From: Lindgomyces ingoldianus
Taxonomy: Eukaryota > Ascomycota > Dothideomycetes > Pleosporales > Lindgomycetaceae
Assembly (NCBI RefSeq): GCF_010093535.1
Contig: NW_022985177.1
Location: forward strand, 352,857-416,856
DNA length: 64,000 nucleotides
Direction: 5' to 3'
Part shown: positions 32,965 to 43,462 of the stretch, in pieces
Numbering within the stretch: position 1 is the first letter of the stretch
Layout: each line of letters begins with the position of its first letter
Position numbers and translations under genes: made by a program
Notes under the pieces: generated by a model
What the model was told of the DNA's origin: nothing
The model's input: only the letters and a program-made list of their open reading frames with translations
Databases searched by the model: none

Positions 32965-33556
32965 TTACTCGTTCTGGGCGGTATGTGGCCGGTCTACCAG
33001 GACATATTCAGTGCTGTTGTAAGATGTGGGAGTCTCTGGTAGCGCACCTGGCATGTCCTTTGCGGGCTGGGTCTCGACGCTGGGCTTCTGCTTCTGCCGC
33101 GTTTGTGCTTGGACAAGAGGGCTGCTAGGTTCCTCCACATGTGCTTTGTCCTGCTCCGGGAGGGTGCTTTGGAAAGGACTCTGCCGTTCACTATCCTTGC
33201 GGGTGTAAGAGGGCGGCGATGATCTGGCTTGCTTCAGCCGCTCCTCGGTTTCACGCAGACGAGCCTCTAAGGCCTCGAGCTCTTGGGCGCGGCTTGTGAC
33301 TGCTTGCTTCCTATCGAGGGGTCAGCCGGGGAAGGTGGGGAAGGAACGGTGCGGGGAGCACACTTCTGGTGCACCGTCTTGTCGAGCACATCGATAGAGG
33401 AATCAATCTTGAAAAGGTCGTCCAATTCGGACAAGAAGTTGCGGGCTACGGTGCTGCAGACGCTGTCAGAATCCGGAGAGGCTTGTCTAGGTAGGGTGGC
33501 AGCTCTTACGACTGAGGGCGTCCGTTTGGCTTCCAGCCTCGGTCGGGGTCTTCCAT
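32965..33556 (-). CDS. Small coiled-coil protein, three exons, unknown function
   Basis: Exons on the reverse strand are 33556-33510, 33462-33364 and 33310-32965. The introns are 47 nt (GTAAGA...ACAG) and 53 nt (GTGTGC...ATAG), and the frame closes at 163 residues. The start has a good context (GCCATGG). The N-terminus reads MEDPDRGWKPNGRPQS, then ARNFLSELDDLFKIDSSIDV and LDKTVHQKKQAVTS. A heptad-rich helix follows (AQELEALEARLRETEERLKQ, about residues 55-80), and then a polar, Pro/Ser/Gln-rich tail ending YVLVDRPHTAQNE. I do not recognise a named family. The helical core suggests a dimerising adaptor. Exons 2 and 3 are in separate frames, so it is easy to miss. Confidence 0.65.
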
Positions 33557-33948
33557 GGCAAGGGGAGATGCGGAGGACTTCCTTTGTAAACCAGAGGAAG
33601 CGGGCGCGAATATATATGCAGGACGCAAGACCCCTTTGGCCGTGACCGCTAGAGGAGACGAGATTAGGAGGTCAGCGAAGAGGCTTGGCGAGGATGTTTT
33701 TGCTTTCTCAAGACGTAAGGGGAACGGCTCCGGAGATCAAGGGCGTTTCAAAATGCACAGGCGGCGGACTGAAGGGAGAGAGCATGATATGGCCGTCCCT
33801 GCTTGAAGTCCTGCGCCGCTTTGGGGGGGGGAGTAATATTAAGAAAAGGAGGCGTCTCCCCATTTCCAGTTGCGTAGCGAGAGCTGATCGGCCGCTTTCC
33901 TTGGTGGAGCAAGAGCTGGAGGCCCTTCCACTGGCCACAACACAACAA

Positions 33949-33986
<38 letters not shown>

Positions 33987-34427
33987 GCACTGCCGGTTCT
34001 CCACGACGCGGAATCCACCACAACGCCTGCACGCCGGCGACCCGCAGCCCTCGTAGCCCCAGCAGTTCATCCAGAGTGCTCTAACAGCTCCCCGTGCGCT
34101 GCGCGCTGCGAGATTCGCCGTTTGCACGTGCCATCGCCCTGGGCGGGTTTCTGATTGGCTGCCTCCCAGCGCGTCAAATCCCTCGCAGGCAGCGCTGCAG
34201 CGACGGTCGCAGCACACCAGAAAAGCACCACCACGCCTGCCCAAAAATTCATCAACGCGACCGCCCCCCCTCACCCAAACCCCCATTTCCCGTCAGCGCC
34301 ATCTCCCCCCCGATGCCGCGCGATGCACTGATGCTCATTGTGATCGCAGACCGCCGTCGTGCTGGCTCCCCTCCCACCCTCCTCTCGTCGCCCGCGTGCC
34401 CCAGACGCCGTCCAGTGGTACCGGGGG
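33557..34427. other. Long leader/promoter region of the BRD8-like gene
   Basis: This lies between divergent genes. It includes a G run at about 33825 and the CAA/CAG repeat listed separately. Open frames here are driven by that repeat and are probably not genes. Confidence 0.4.
33938..33985. repeat. CAA/CAG trinucleotide repeat
   Basis: An uninterrupted run of about eleven CAG triplets, preceded by CAA triplets, lies about 440 bp before the start codon of the BRD8-like gene. It would read as Gln on the plus strand, but no supported gene covers it. Confidence 0.85.
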
Positions 34428-37082
34428 ATGAATACTAGCCTGCCCGCATACACCCACCTCGAGTCCCTGCTGCTGTTCCAATCCCTCGCTGCCTATGGCG
34501 TAGACCCCTCCATCTTCAGCAGAATCTCGGAGCTGCTGAAGAGGAATCCACACATCACCACCCACGAACGCTTCGAGAGCGGTCGGTTGAGTCCCGATGC
34601 ACTGCGAAATTTCTACTTGCAAATATTGAAGGACGAGATTAGGAGCGAGCGCCACGATGCCGCGCAGGATGGCGCAGGGCCGAATGGAGATGTTAAGAAT
34701 TCGCGAAAGCGCAAAGCTCCCAGTCCCAGCCTACCCACCGTCCAGGAAGCAGCCCAGCATGCACACCTCATCCCAAAGCTCGTCGAGAAGCTCTACGCGC
34801 GCTACCGCACAGCCATTACCAACCAGATCAGGGAAGAGGAGTACAGGTACGAAAGGCTCCAGAAAGAGTTGCAGGAGATTGAACGCGGCGAGTGGGACAA
34901 TAGATTTAAGGAAAAGGTCAATGGAACATCGCCCACTTTGCGCAGCCAAAACCTTCCACGGAAGTCACCTCTCCTCCCTCAGAGTCAGCCGCCTCCACTC
35001 GGCATTCAGGAGAGCGTGAAACCTACCCTTCTCTCTACGAATGTGCATGTTCCGGACGGGCCCCAACCTGCTCTATTGGAGTTTCCCAAGCCATTACTTC
35101 CGCAAAACGGCCAGAAACATGACGAGCGCTCCATGAACAGCGTTCCAAAAGCGTCCCCTCACAAAAAGCAGGTCGCCTTGGACCAGCGGGGCACTTCATC
35201 CACGCCTCAACCCCTTGCAGATCATGTCCCTTCTCCACAACCAGATCGGACTGCTCAGCCTCTTCATCCACCACCCAGGTTCCCTCCCCAGGAACTGGCA
35301 AACGCTGCACACAATGACTCTCCTCCCCATACCCACAGATCGCCTTATCCTCCCCAAGGACTGCAAACCCAAGCGCAACCTCCCTTAGTTGTGCCGCCAT
35401 CTCCAAGCCCAATCACGCCAAGTCAAGCAAATCCTCCCAGCCCTCAAGATACTGTTGTCGTGTCTTCTCCCCAAGGGCCGCAATTTCCGTCCCAATCAGT
35501 GTCCCAGTACGGAGGAAAAGGTGTGCCTCAATACGGCCCGCCTCCGGCTACTTCTCCGCAGTTTTCTCCAACACAACAACGATTCCCGGGTCCACACCCG
35601 CCCGGTTCTCAATCTCCTGGTGTTCAAACACCGCAACAGCAACAACGAAATTATTATGCGCCTTACACAGAACAGCCGCCCTACCCTCCCCCACAGCATC
35701 CTCAAATGGGACAATCACAAGGTGGCTTCATGCTACCCCCTTTTCAGGTATCGCTCCAGGATCCATCACGTGCACATCAAACCCCAGCGTCTGCACCACA
35801 CTTCCCTCGGGTCTCAACTCCCGTCAATGATCGGAAATCCTTGCCTTTAACTAAAATATGCACGCCATCAGTGAGCTCCACCAAGCCCAGCTTTCCACCG
35901 CTACATCCACAAGTCATCCAAGCGCTCGCCTCCTTTTCCACGCCTTCAAGCATCCGCACCCCTCGAAGTGCCTTGCAGACACCAAGATCTGCGAAGACAA
36001 TTTGGAAAGCTTCTGCAATACAATTCGCGCACTCCCCAGCTCCTCGACCATCCGTTAGCCCTATCGATGATATAGGGCCTCCATTCGATCCACCGAAGCA
36101 GACCCATTCTAAACCGAAAGCCACCCGCAAGGCAAGGGCAAAAGGCAAAGGAAAGGAAAAGGAGTCGGAACCTGGACCGGTAGAAGAATCTATACCGGAG
36201 GTAGAAGGCCGACAGGGTCGAAGTACTCGGAAAACAGCCACGAGAAGAGCAAGGCCTGGCAGTATAGCTTCTTCTCAAGCAGGCACCTCTATTCAAGGAC
36301 GCAGCAGGAGCCAATCTGTTATGTCTCATACTGAGACCATTGCAGCAGAGACAGAGTTTCAAACTGATTATCAGGTCAAATCTGAACCTGGCACTTCTGT
36401 TGATGTTATTGAAGAGGATTCAGCTGGACTTGCCTTACAAACGTCCACTCGCCGGCGAGGCACTACTCAGCCCCTCCAAACCAACAAACGGAAGCGCGCT
36501 GCCCGAGAGGCCTCGATACCGGAATCAGAAGACCTACCTGGTACGCCAGGACTACCGAAAACCGTCGTTGCTCCTCGACATTTCTCTCGCATGTGTAATC
36601 CAATTATGAATGATATTGGGTCACACAAACATGCATCTACGTTCACCACCGCCGTGAAGGCAAAGGATGCAGAAGGCTATTATGATATCATCAAGCGACC
36701 GACAGATCTAAAGTCTATCCAGAAAGCCATTGCAGCTGGAGCGAAAGTTGTAGCAGCTGCCGCTTCTGATACTCCAGCAGGCAGTCCTGGCGGTGGGGGT
36801 GGTGTTGTTGAGTTCCCTCTCACTGTCGACGTCATTCCCCCCAAAGCTATCGTTAACTCTGCTCAACTTGAGAAAGAGCTGATGCGGATGTTTGTTAATG
36901 CAGTTATGTTCAACGCCGGCGAAGAAGGGGTAGTCGAGGATGCCCGAGAAATGTTTGGAACTGTCGAACAGAGCGTTTCGAATTGGCGCAGTGCTGAACG
37001 ATCTAGTGGAAGGATGGAGGTCGAAGAGACGCCAGTACCGGATGAAGATGTGCCCACCGCATCCAAACGGAGGAAGCTATGA
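34428..37082 (+). CDS. Bromodomain protein, BRD8/Bdc1-like (NuA4-type)
   Basis: This is a single exon of 884 residues; the ATG at 34428 (MNTSLPAYTHLESLLLFQSL) begins the conserved N-terminus. Residues 1-160 have a helical region, including LAAYGVDPSIFSRISELL and YRYERLQKELQEIERGEWDN, which recalls the SANT/coil region of BRD8-type proteins. A long Pro/Gln/Ser-rich disordered section (about 190-560) follows, then basic tracts such as KARAKGKGKEKES. The C-terminal bromodomain starts near CNPIMNDIGSHKHASTF and continues YYDIIKRPTDLKSI, with an Ala/Gly-rich insertion before LMRMFVNAVMFNA, where the acetyl-lysine Asn is the N of MFNAG. This arrangement matches BRD8 and fission yeast Bdc1, subunits of the NuA4 acetyltransferase. 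Assignment to NuA4 is by architecture. Confidence 0.8.
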   Translation: MNTSLPAYTHLESLLLFQSLAAYGVDPSIFSRISELLKRNPHITTHERFESGRLSPDALRNFYLQILKDEIRSERHDAAQDGAGPNGDVKNSRKRKAPSPSLPTVQEAAQHAHLIPKLVEKLYARYRTAITNQIREEEYRYERLQKELQEIERGEWDNRFKEKVNGTSPTLRSQNLPRKSPLLPQSQPPPLGIQESVKPTLLSTNVHVPDGPQPALLEFPKPLLPQNGQKHDERSMNSVPKASPHKKQVALDQRGTSSTPQPLADHVPSPQPDRTAQPLHPPPRFPPQELANAAHNDSPPHTHRSPYPPQGLQTQAQPPLVVPPSPSPITPSQANPPSPQDTVVVSSPQGPQFPSQSVSQYGGKGVPQYGPPPATSPQFSPTQQRFPGPHPPGSQSPGVQTPQQQQRNYYAPYTEQPPYPPPQHPQMGQSQGGFMLPPFQVSLQDPSRAHQTPASAPHFPRVSTPVNDRKSLPLTKICTPSVSSTKPSFPPLHPQVIQALASFSTPSSIRTPRSALQTPRSAKTIWKASAIQFAHSPAPRPSVSPIDDIGPPFDPPKQTHSKPKATRKARAKGKGKEKESEPGPVEESIPEVEGRQGRSTRKTATRRARPGSIASSQAGTSIQGRSRSQSVMSHTETIAAETEFQTDYQVKSEPGTSVDVIEEDSAGLALQTSTRRRGTTQPLQTNKRKRAAREASIPESEDLPGTPGLPKTVVAPRHFSRMCNPIMNDIGSHKHASTFTTAVKAKDAEGYYDIIKRPTDLKSIQKAIAAGAKVVAAAASDTPAGSPGGGGGVVEFPLTVDVIPPKAIVNSAQLEKELMRMFVNAVMFNAGEEGVVEDAREMFGTVEQSVSNWRSAERSSGRMEVEETPVPDEDVPTASKRRKL

Positions 37083-39379
37083 ATGTTGGGTCACATTCCG
37101 GGGTCAGCACTGATAGGGACAATAGAATATAGACTTGTAATGTCATTGAATCACTTTTAATGTTCGTTGAAACTTCCTCGTATTGATTCACTGGTCTTGC
37201 ACCATTTAGCTTATAGAAAGCCATACCGCTTCTCACTAGTTGGACCCTGTGACGTCACCTTTTTCGACATCCAACCTCACCTCAAGCTTCAAACCTTTAC
37301 TACCACTCATACCTCGGCAGGAGGGAGACCTATAGGACATCCGAACAGTGCGCATAAGAATCTCTCCGAAACTACTACCTCTCTAGGGAAGCCAGCCAGA
37401 TGCCCTCTTCCATCCTTGCAGAAGAATCCACTCCAAGCATTTCCTGTCAGCGCTTTCATCCTCTCATTCTCTTTCTGATCTACTCGCATTGCCACCCAAG
37501 TCACCAGAATGCATCAAATAGAAAGTAAAGAATGTATTACTCAATTTGCTCTCCATTTTACTCTACCTTGGATGGTACTACCTCGTCGTCACCTGACGTA
37601 TAAAATTTTTATAGCCCCGTTCAGGATAATTCTGACCGGAAAGTGGTCGAGTTCTTTAAGGAATGAGCAACTGATAGTGGCGAAGTGTTGGAAGCCCAAC
37701 ACCAGAGGCTGCACTGCGATACCTGGAGAACTCGGCTCCCACAAATGATATTTCATCCGTCCTCTCGGCCGGAATGGAAGCATCCCTGCGTACATAATCG
37801 CCGATAACAACCGCTTCTAAATCGTGCCTCAAACTTCGCGTAACCTCATGAGGATCGCCTGATATTGCCAAGACCCTCAGTCTCGGCCAGCTCCTCCGGC
37901 AACATCGAAACTATTCCCTATAGGATTTGCACGCGATTTGGATCTTCCATTCTAGATGAGTTGGGTTTAGGTCTTAGAGGCCTATAACACGTGCCCTGTG
38001 GCTGCAAAAAGCCCCTTGCTGTCACCTTCGTCTCGAGACATGTGAACAGCCTGGTACCTTGATTCTGCACGGATACAACGACGACGGAATCGTCCGGATT
38101 ACTCCCAGAGGCCGTTCCGACTAAAATTCTTTCCCAGGCACATGCCCCGTGCCTGGGTTCCTACATTCGCCCGTTTCTCTCGCTACATCCTCGTAATTAA
38201 GTCAGCCGGTTTCAGTCAATCACGCTGTTTTCACATTACAGGCCAAACGAGGCTGCAGTTGTCCAGCTGCCTCGCTGCAGAGGCGGTCAACGAGAATAGA
38301 TTTCGCGCCAAAATTTGGATGAATATGGGCGGCTTCGGTTACAGTCTTCGGGGACAGCGATACAGCTGTCCTGCTGATTGCAGTGTTCCAGCGCGTGTTG
38401 CTGGCGTTTGCTTCTCCGGTCTTGGGTTCGTGCTTGCTCGTAGGTAGATACAGTACGGAATAAATGGCGATAACTAGTAAAACAGCGGGGTGAGCCACCG
38501 TGCAGAAAGCCTCTGACATGCTTCATCATGATATCATTCTATGATGCTGTACGAAATACCCTGTTCAAATCTGCTCCCCGCAGTCGCAATCTCTTCACGG
38601 ACAGTATTGAGTCTCGATCTTGAACCTGGGGATTTTTTTTTCCCGAGTCCCTTTCATCAGATCCTGCAATAATATGCGGTGGAGATAGGAGAGAATGATG
38701 CAGATTTCATTCGTTGGTGCAGGAAGCCAACATTTGCCTACCGCTGTGGGACCTCCGTTTCTGCAATCTGGCGCCAAAGCGGCATGACAGGAGAATACCC
38801 TCAAGCCGGATCTCGATGGATTGCATATCCTATCCGGGCCGATAAAGAGCCACCCAACATGATTTGGTCGGTGTAAGGCACCGAAAGTTTATCTCAGAAT
38901 GGTTGAGTCTGATGGGAATTGTTTTTGTTGGAGACAATGTGGTCTCAGAGTGGCATCACTACCAAGACGAGAAGACTAAGCTATCAATGTCGCTTCAAAT
39001 GCCAGCAGATAGAGAAGACCGAGTTTCGAAAGATAGACCTCCGCATTAGGTATATATTACTCTGACCATTACACACTGGTGCTAGCTGGTACCTTGATAG
39101 AGACTTACTCATATGTATCCATCGCTTTAACTCAATCAATAGAGGAAGCCAAGTGGATATCAAACTGAGAAACAGTAACATCGTATTCATCAATCTCCGC
39201 TAGCATCAGCACTTGATGAATTATGGAGCTGAGAATTAGGGCTAACAAACCAAATTTAAAAAAAAAACACCACTGCCCACGCTCTTTAGCTGAGACAAAA
39301 GACAAATCATAGACAGAGTTTTGGTTGCGAGCCTGGCAACCAACGGAAGAATGAAGGATGGAACTACAAGACGATGTCT
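37083..39379. other. Intergenic region between convergent genes
   Basis: This 2.3 kb stretch contains only short frames without domains. A poly-T run is at about 38633 and a poly-A run at about 39258. Confidence 0.4.
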
Positions 39380-40414
39380 CTACGAGTTCATCGACAAGGA
39401 GGATGCCGAATTACTTCGTGTCTTACTCCATCCATAGCCCCTAATCTTGGCAGCGTTGGGTCGGATGCCTCTCAGCCTCTCATTCTCTTCCAAAAGCAAG
39501 TCTCGCTCGCGCTCGATCTTTTTAATGTAGTCAATAGCACTAGCAAGAACTGTAGCTTTGCTCGGCTTGGGGGGACCGGTCAGGTCACTCGAATCTCGCT
39601 GGGGTAGAGTCGGAACGGCACGGCGCAGGCGCTCGAGCTCGGAGTTGAGACCCTCGCGGTACTTGCGTTCTACCTGGTTATGTGGAAGACGGCGGCTAGG
39701 CCGCGATTTTGGAGAGTCACCATTGGAGTAGTTGGACGGGTCAGATTCGCTACGGTTCAACTTTGGTCGGCCTCGTTTTCTCTGAACCCGCTTTGGGGCG
39801 GGTTCCTCTCCTGCAGCAGTGGGCTCGTCGGGTGACTCACGCTTCAAGGAGCCGTTCGATGGTGCTGGGGAAGCTCGCTGCATTGGGCCATCGCCACAAA
39901 GTGAAGGTGTTGGTGATGAATTTCGTGGAGATGGGCAGCTGGATTCGAAAGCGTCGGCTGTGATGGCACCGAATGGGATGCCGTTTGTGAAAGCTTCGTT
40001 GTAGTTCCCCAGTCTGCCGAATGGAGCCGGGTTGACCGTAGGCCATTGTGTCATGTTGGCGGTTGCGGACGCGGAAGCGGCGGCTGGCAGAGTGGCGTTA
40101 AACACGGCATTGTTTTTTGGGACAAAGCCGGCGGGGAGCTCGACGGAATTGACCGGTCGGTCAAAGAATGAATCACAGTTCAAGAATTCGTCGAGAGAGT
40201 AGTCTGGCCGCGAGGTGTAGCTGTCCGCCAAGTAGGCTTTATCGAATGCATCTGGGTAGGAGAAGACCTCGTTGGTGGGAGAATAGTTGGTGTTCGCTAC
40301 CATGGTGTAAGAAAGTATGTCAGAGGGAACACATTTAAAGGAGAGCTCACGACAGGCTTGTCCTGCATCGACCAAGGGGTCGGGCTGAGTGAAGGGGGCC
40401 CAGTCAACGGTCAT
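39380..40414 (-). CDS. SREBP-type bHLH transcription factor, no membrane anchor
   Basis: The ATG at 40414 opens MTVDWAPFTQPDPLVDAG. Without splicing the product is 344 residues. A likely 54-nt intron (40350-40297, GTGAGC...GTAG) is in frame and stop-free, and its removal gives 326. The numbers below are unspliced. RKRGRPKL (212-219) is an AT-hook-like element. The bHLH spans about 241-302: RRLPHNQVERKYREGLNSEL carries the Tyr in ERKYR that marks the SREBP class, where other bHLH have Arg. A leucine-rich extension follows (IERERDLLLEENERL). There are no transmembrane helices, so it is not processed like true SREBP and should be constitutively nuclear. Fungal relatives act in growth, sterol or hypoxia responses, but the targets here are unknown. 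An open frame continues upstream of 40414 without support. Confidence 0.85.
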   Translation of the reverse strand: MTVDWAPFTQPDPLVDAGQACRELSFKCVPSDILSYTMVANTNYSPTNEVFSYPDAFDKAYLADSYTSRPDYSLDEFLNCDSFFDRPVNSVELPAGFVPKNNAVFNATLPAAASASATANMTQWPTVNPAPFGRLGNYNEAFTNGIPFGAITADAFESSCPSPRNSSPTPSLCGDGPMQRASPAPSNGSLKRESPDEPTAAGEEPAPKRVQRKRGRPKLNRSESDPSNYSNGDSPKSRPSRRLPHNQVERKYREGLNSELERLRRAVPTLPQRDSSDLTGPPKPSKATVLASAIDYIKKIERERDLLLEENERLRGIRPNAAKIRGYGWSKTRSNSASSLSMNS

Positions 40415-43400
40415 GATGGTGTTGATATGGTATGGGCGGCAGTAGGAGATGACTGCGCAATCCAAAGTGATGTCAAGTCGACAGGTTGTTGTGTGAAGGA
40501 CGAAGAGCAGCACAGGATATAGAGGCAATGGTCTTCGTAGAAGTATCTTTGGATAGCTAGCTACCACTCTTCAAGGAGTCGAAGAGTTGAATGAAAAAAG
40601 AGCTGAGGTGATGTGGAACTGTCAGTCGAAGATTGAAGCCATTGGACACCTAGGCCTCCTTATATCGTTTGACGGTGCGCCTGCAGAGGAGAGACTTCCC
40701 CTCCTCCAGCGCATCCGCCCGCGATACCGAGCAAAGCACCCCTGGCAAACTTGGCGCATCGCGTTCGTCCCGGACGTGCAGCCAGAGGCTTGCAGACTTG
40801 GACTCTGGGAAACGTACGATTAACAGCCCATATCTGAGGCCTTGGACGCTGGACAGGGTGCGAGGCCAACCTCGTCGGCAGCGCCCGGTGAAAGGTCTAG
40901 ATTCTTCGACGGCTTCCCGGGTGCAATCGGCTAAGCCTGAGTGGCACTTGACACCCCGCCGAAACCGATCGCCGATGCGGATAGCACGTGCTCTTGGCAG
41001 ATTTATTTACGGCTTACGTGGGCGAAAGCTCGTCATAAATCAGCAGATTCATGTGGCGCAAGGCTGGGAGCACACTTCTGGAGCTGCTGCTGTGGAGAAT
41101 TTTCGTGCTGCGGTGAGTGGATGGCTGAAGGCTGACTTGAATGTCTTTACGTGCGCATATCAACGGTTCAGCAATTCGCGTCAGAGTTTTCTTTGAAGAC
41201 TCTGATGGACAGCTAAAGAGCATAGTCGGATGGTAGACGAGCCCTCGAGATCTTCCAGTTACCTATCCGGGCAATCCAGTCCTCGTCGCACGAGTGACAA
41301 TCACGTTGATCGCTGAATCATCTGCCAGTCTCTCCTTACAGTTAAGAATGGAAGACCAGCCCAGTCAGCAGCCCAGATCCTGCAGTCCCCGGAGATCGCT
41401 GACCTTGCTAGACGGGTCCAAACGGGTGAGACGATGGAGAATCTGGAGATACTTAGTCAACAGCGCAGCTGTGCTCAAACCTTGATTGGCATAGGAGTTT
41501 CTCCCCATAGGGCTCTCTTGATTGTAACGTGACCGATGCCAGTTTTCTTTATATGACCGTCAGAGGACACTTCTGCAGAGAACAGGTGCATGTCACCGTT
41601 ACTCTGCGTGCAGATGTTCGAGAAATGCGGGAACTTGTTCGGGTTCCCTAGGGTGTTGTGTGCCTTCTTTCTTCCGCATAAATGGTAAGTCAAAGGGAAG
41701 AGGATCGCCTGCCGATTTCAGCCAAATCTTACTAAGTGACGACCATTTCACTTCTATTGGGCTGGCTGGCTACCAAAATATTCTGGAACATGCATCGAAA
41801 AAACGCACAATTTTTCACTCTACTATTTCAAGTCATGTTCCACTAAGCATTACTGAACGTGTCTCTCATGTTGTGCCTGTCAAGCCTCTATAGCATCAGG
41901 ATCGAACCACCTAAACCCACAGGTATGGTTCGCTGGACTCCCTTTAGGCGAGATGAAATCGAAATGTCCGTTGCCAAGTATTGCTTGCGAATCAGGACAG
42001 GCAAGACTCACATTACGTGGCGCTGAATGGAAGAGATGTGATTGGCAAATGCCCTGCAACCATTCGTCTGGAATGATGTTGCTTTTCAGAAGTTTAAAAT
42101 TGAATGACATAATGTGGAAGGAGTCTCCCCGTGTTTTCACAAAGCTTGGGTGCCCCACAAGCAGTGAATCCTGGGGATTGTGGAGGTACACTGCTGTTTT
42201 GAGATGTGGCGACTTCACCTTTCTTGAGTCCTCAGTACTACAAAAACGTGGTGAACCATCTACAAAACGTGAACGGGCCGCTCAAACTCGGTTTGAAACA
42301 CTTGAGGAGTCCGGAGCCCTCGGACAAGTGTACGTCGTGCAAGTCAAACATAGCTATTTGCGGGCAAAACTCGGAGTCTCATTCTCGCTGTTGTTGAAAT
42401 TTTTGAGTGTTCTGCAGGTAGAGCAGCGAAGCGTCTCGAGACAGGGGCACATATTCCGTTCCGAGGCCCTTTGGCGAAGCCACACGAAGCTTTCTTTTGG
42501 GTATCCCACGATATTAGCCACTCACCCGAGACAAGACAAGGAAGTCGTCCCAGACTGTTTCTCAAAGATTGCGTGGTGTGACGATGATAGCATGATGTTG
42601 CCAAGAACCATTGCCGAGAGCGGGTGGAATGACGGAAGTGTCCGCGGGTGCTTGCAGTTTCGGGATCTGCAGCCGGGAATTGCAGACAAGGCTGGAGTTG
42701 ATCTTGAAGACTGTAAGACTAGACAGCTTGAGGTTCTGTCCTTAGGGCTTTGAGGGAGATGCTTGTTCACATTCTAGGTGACAAGACCAACACTGATGTT
42801 TGGATATAGCTGAGATGTAGCAAACTCAAGCTGTAAATATTTGGAGCCTGGTTACCTTCAGCTTTGATTCTGTGTGGATCATGAACGGTACCGTAAATTA
42901 CGGGGAGGAACAGTAATCTTTCCACCTGTGGCGGTGCAGATTCTGCGTGACTTAAAATGGCGTGACACTGGACCCATCCTTCTGGAGAAACCTGTTCTTA
43001 CCAGCCACGAGGTTCCCCATTTTTTTTAGGTATTTCGCTCGCCGCTCGGAGCTATTTCCATGGGCTTCGGCATGATTCCACGATCGCGATTTGGGCGGGA
43101 CAAGGGAAGAGAGGGAAGATCTACAGGGATTGGCTCTGAATGAGTGGATGTCATGGATGAGAAGGAAACTTGAGTCCTACAGACGGATTTTTGTGCATGC
43201 CTTTGACTATGCTCCTGATCCTTCATTAATTCTTCCAAGTCAGCCCCATCCTGAACTCCCACTCCTGTTTGCATAGCCTCTGGTTTGCTTGGCGATGGAG
43301 AGTTCGGGCTCGCAACCCATTAATGGCAATTAGATTTCGAAACATAGATTTCGATGAGCACTGCAACAGCAAATGACTGAAGGGGACGATGAGGTTTGTG

Positions 43401-43437
43401 GGAAGGGGGTTGATATGACAGCAGGGCGAGTCCAAAG
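40415..43437. other. Long gene-poor region, first part
   Basis: Several open frames occur (for example 41953-42753 forward and 42218-41880 reverse), but none shows a domain or a spliced partner. One reverse-strand piece (ILGNGHFDFISPKG) looks protein-like without a match I recognise. This could be decayed genes or long regulatory sequence for the bHLH gene. Confidence 0.4.
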
Positions 43438-43462
43438 CAGGCCAATAGGCCAATAGGCCAAT
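43438..43462. repeat. Three tandem AGGCCAAT units (CCAAT motifs)
   Basis: The octamer AGGCCAAT occurs three times head to tail, giving three CCAAT pentamers spaced 8 bp apart. CCAAT is bound by the HAP/NF-Y complex, but the spacing is too tight for three simultaneous complexes, and the nearest start codon is over 1 kb away. Confidence 0.6.

Noticed and set aside
33708..34286. Reverse-strand 192-codon frame with a Cys run
   Set aside because: The Cys run is the complement of the CAG repeat; there are no other protein features.
41953..42753. Forward 266-codon frame
   Set aside because: Composition is unlike neighbouring genes, and no domain, intron or promoter was found; it probably arose by chance in a gene-poor region.
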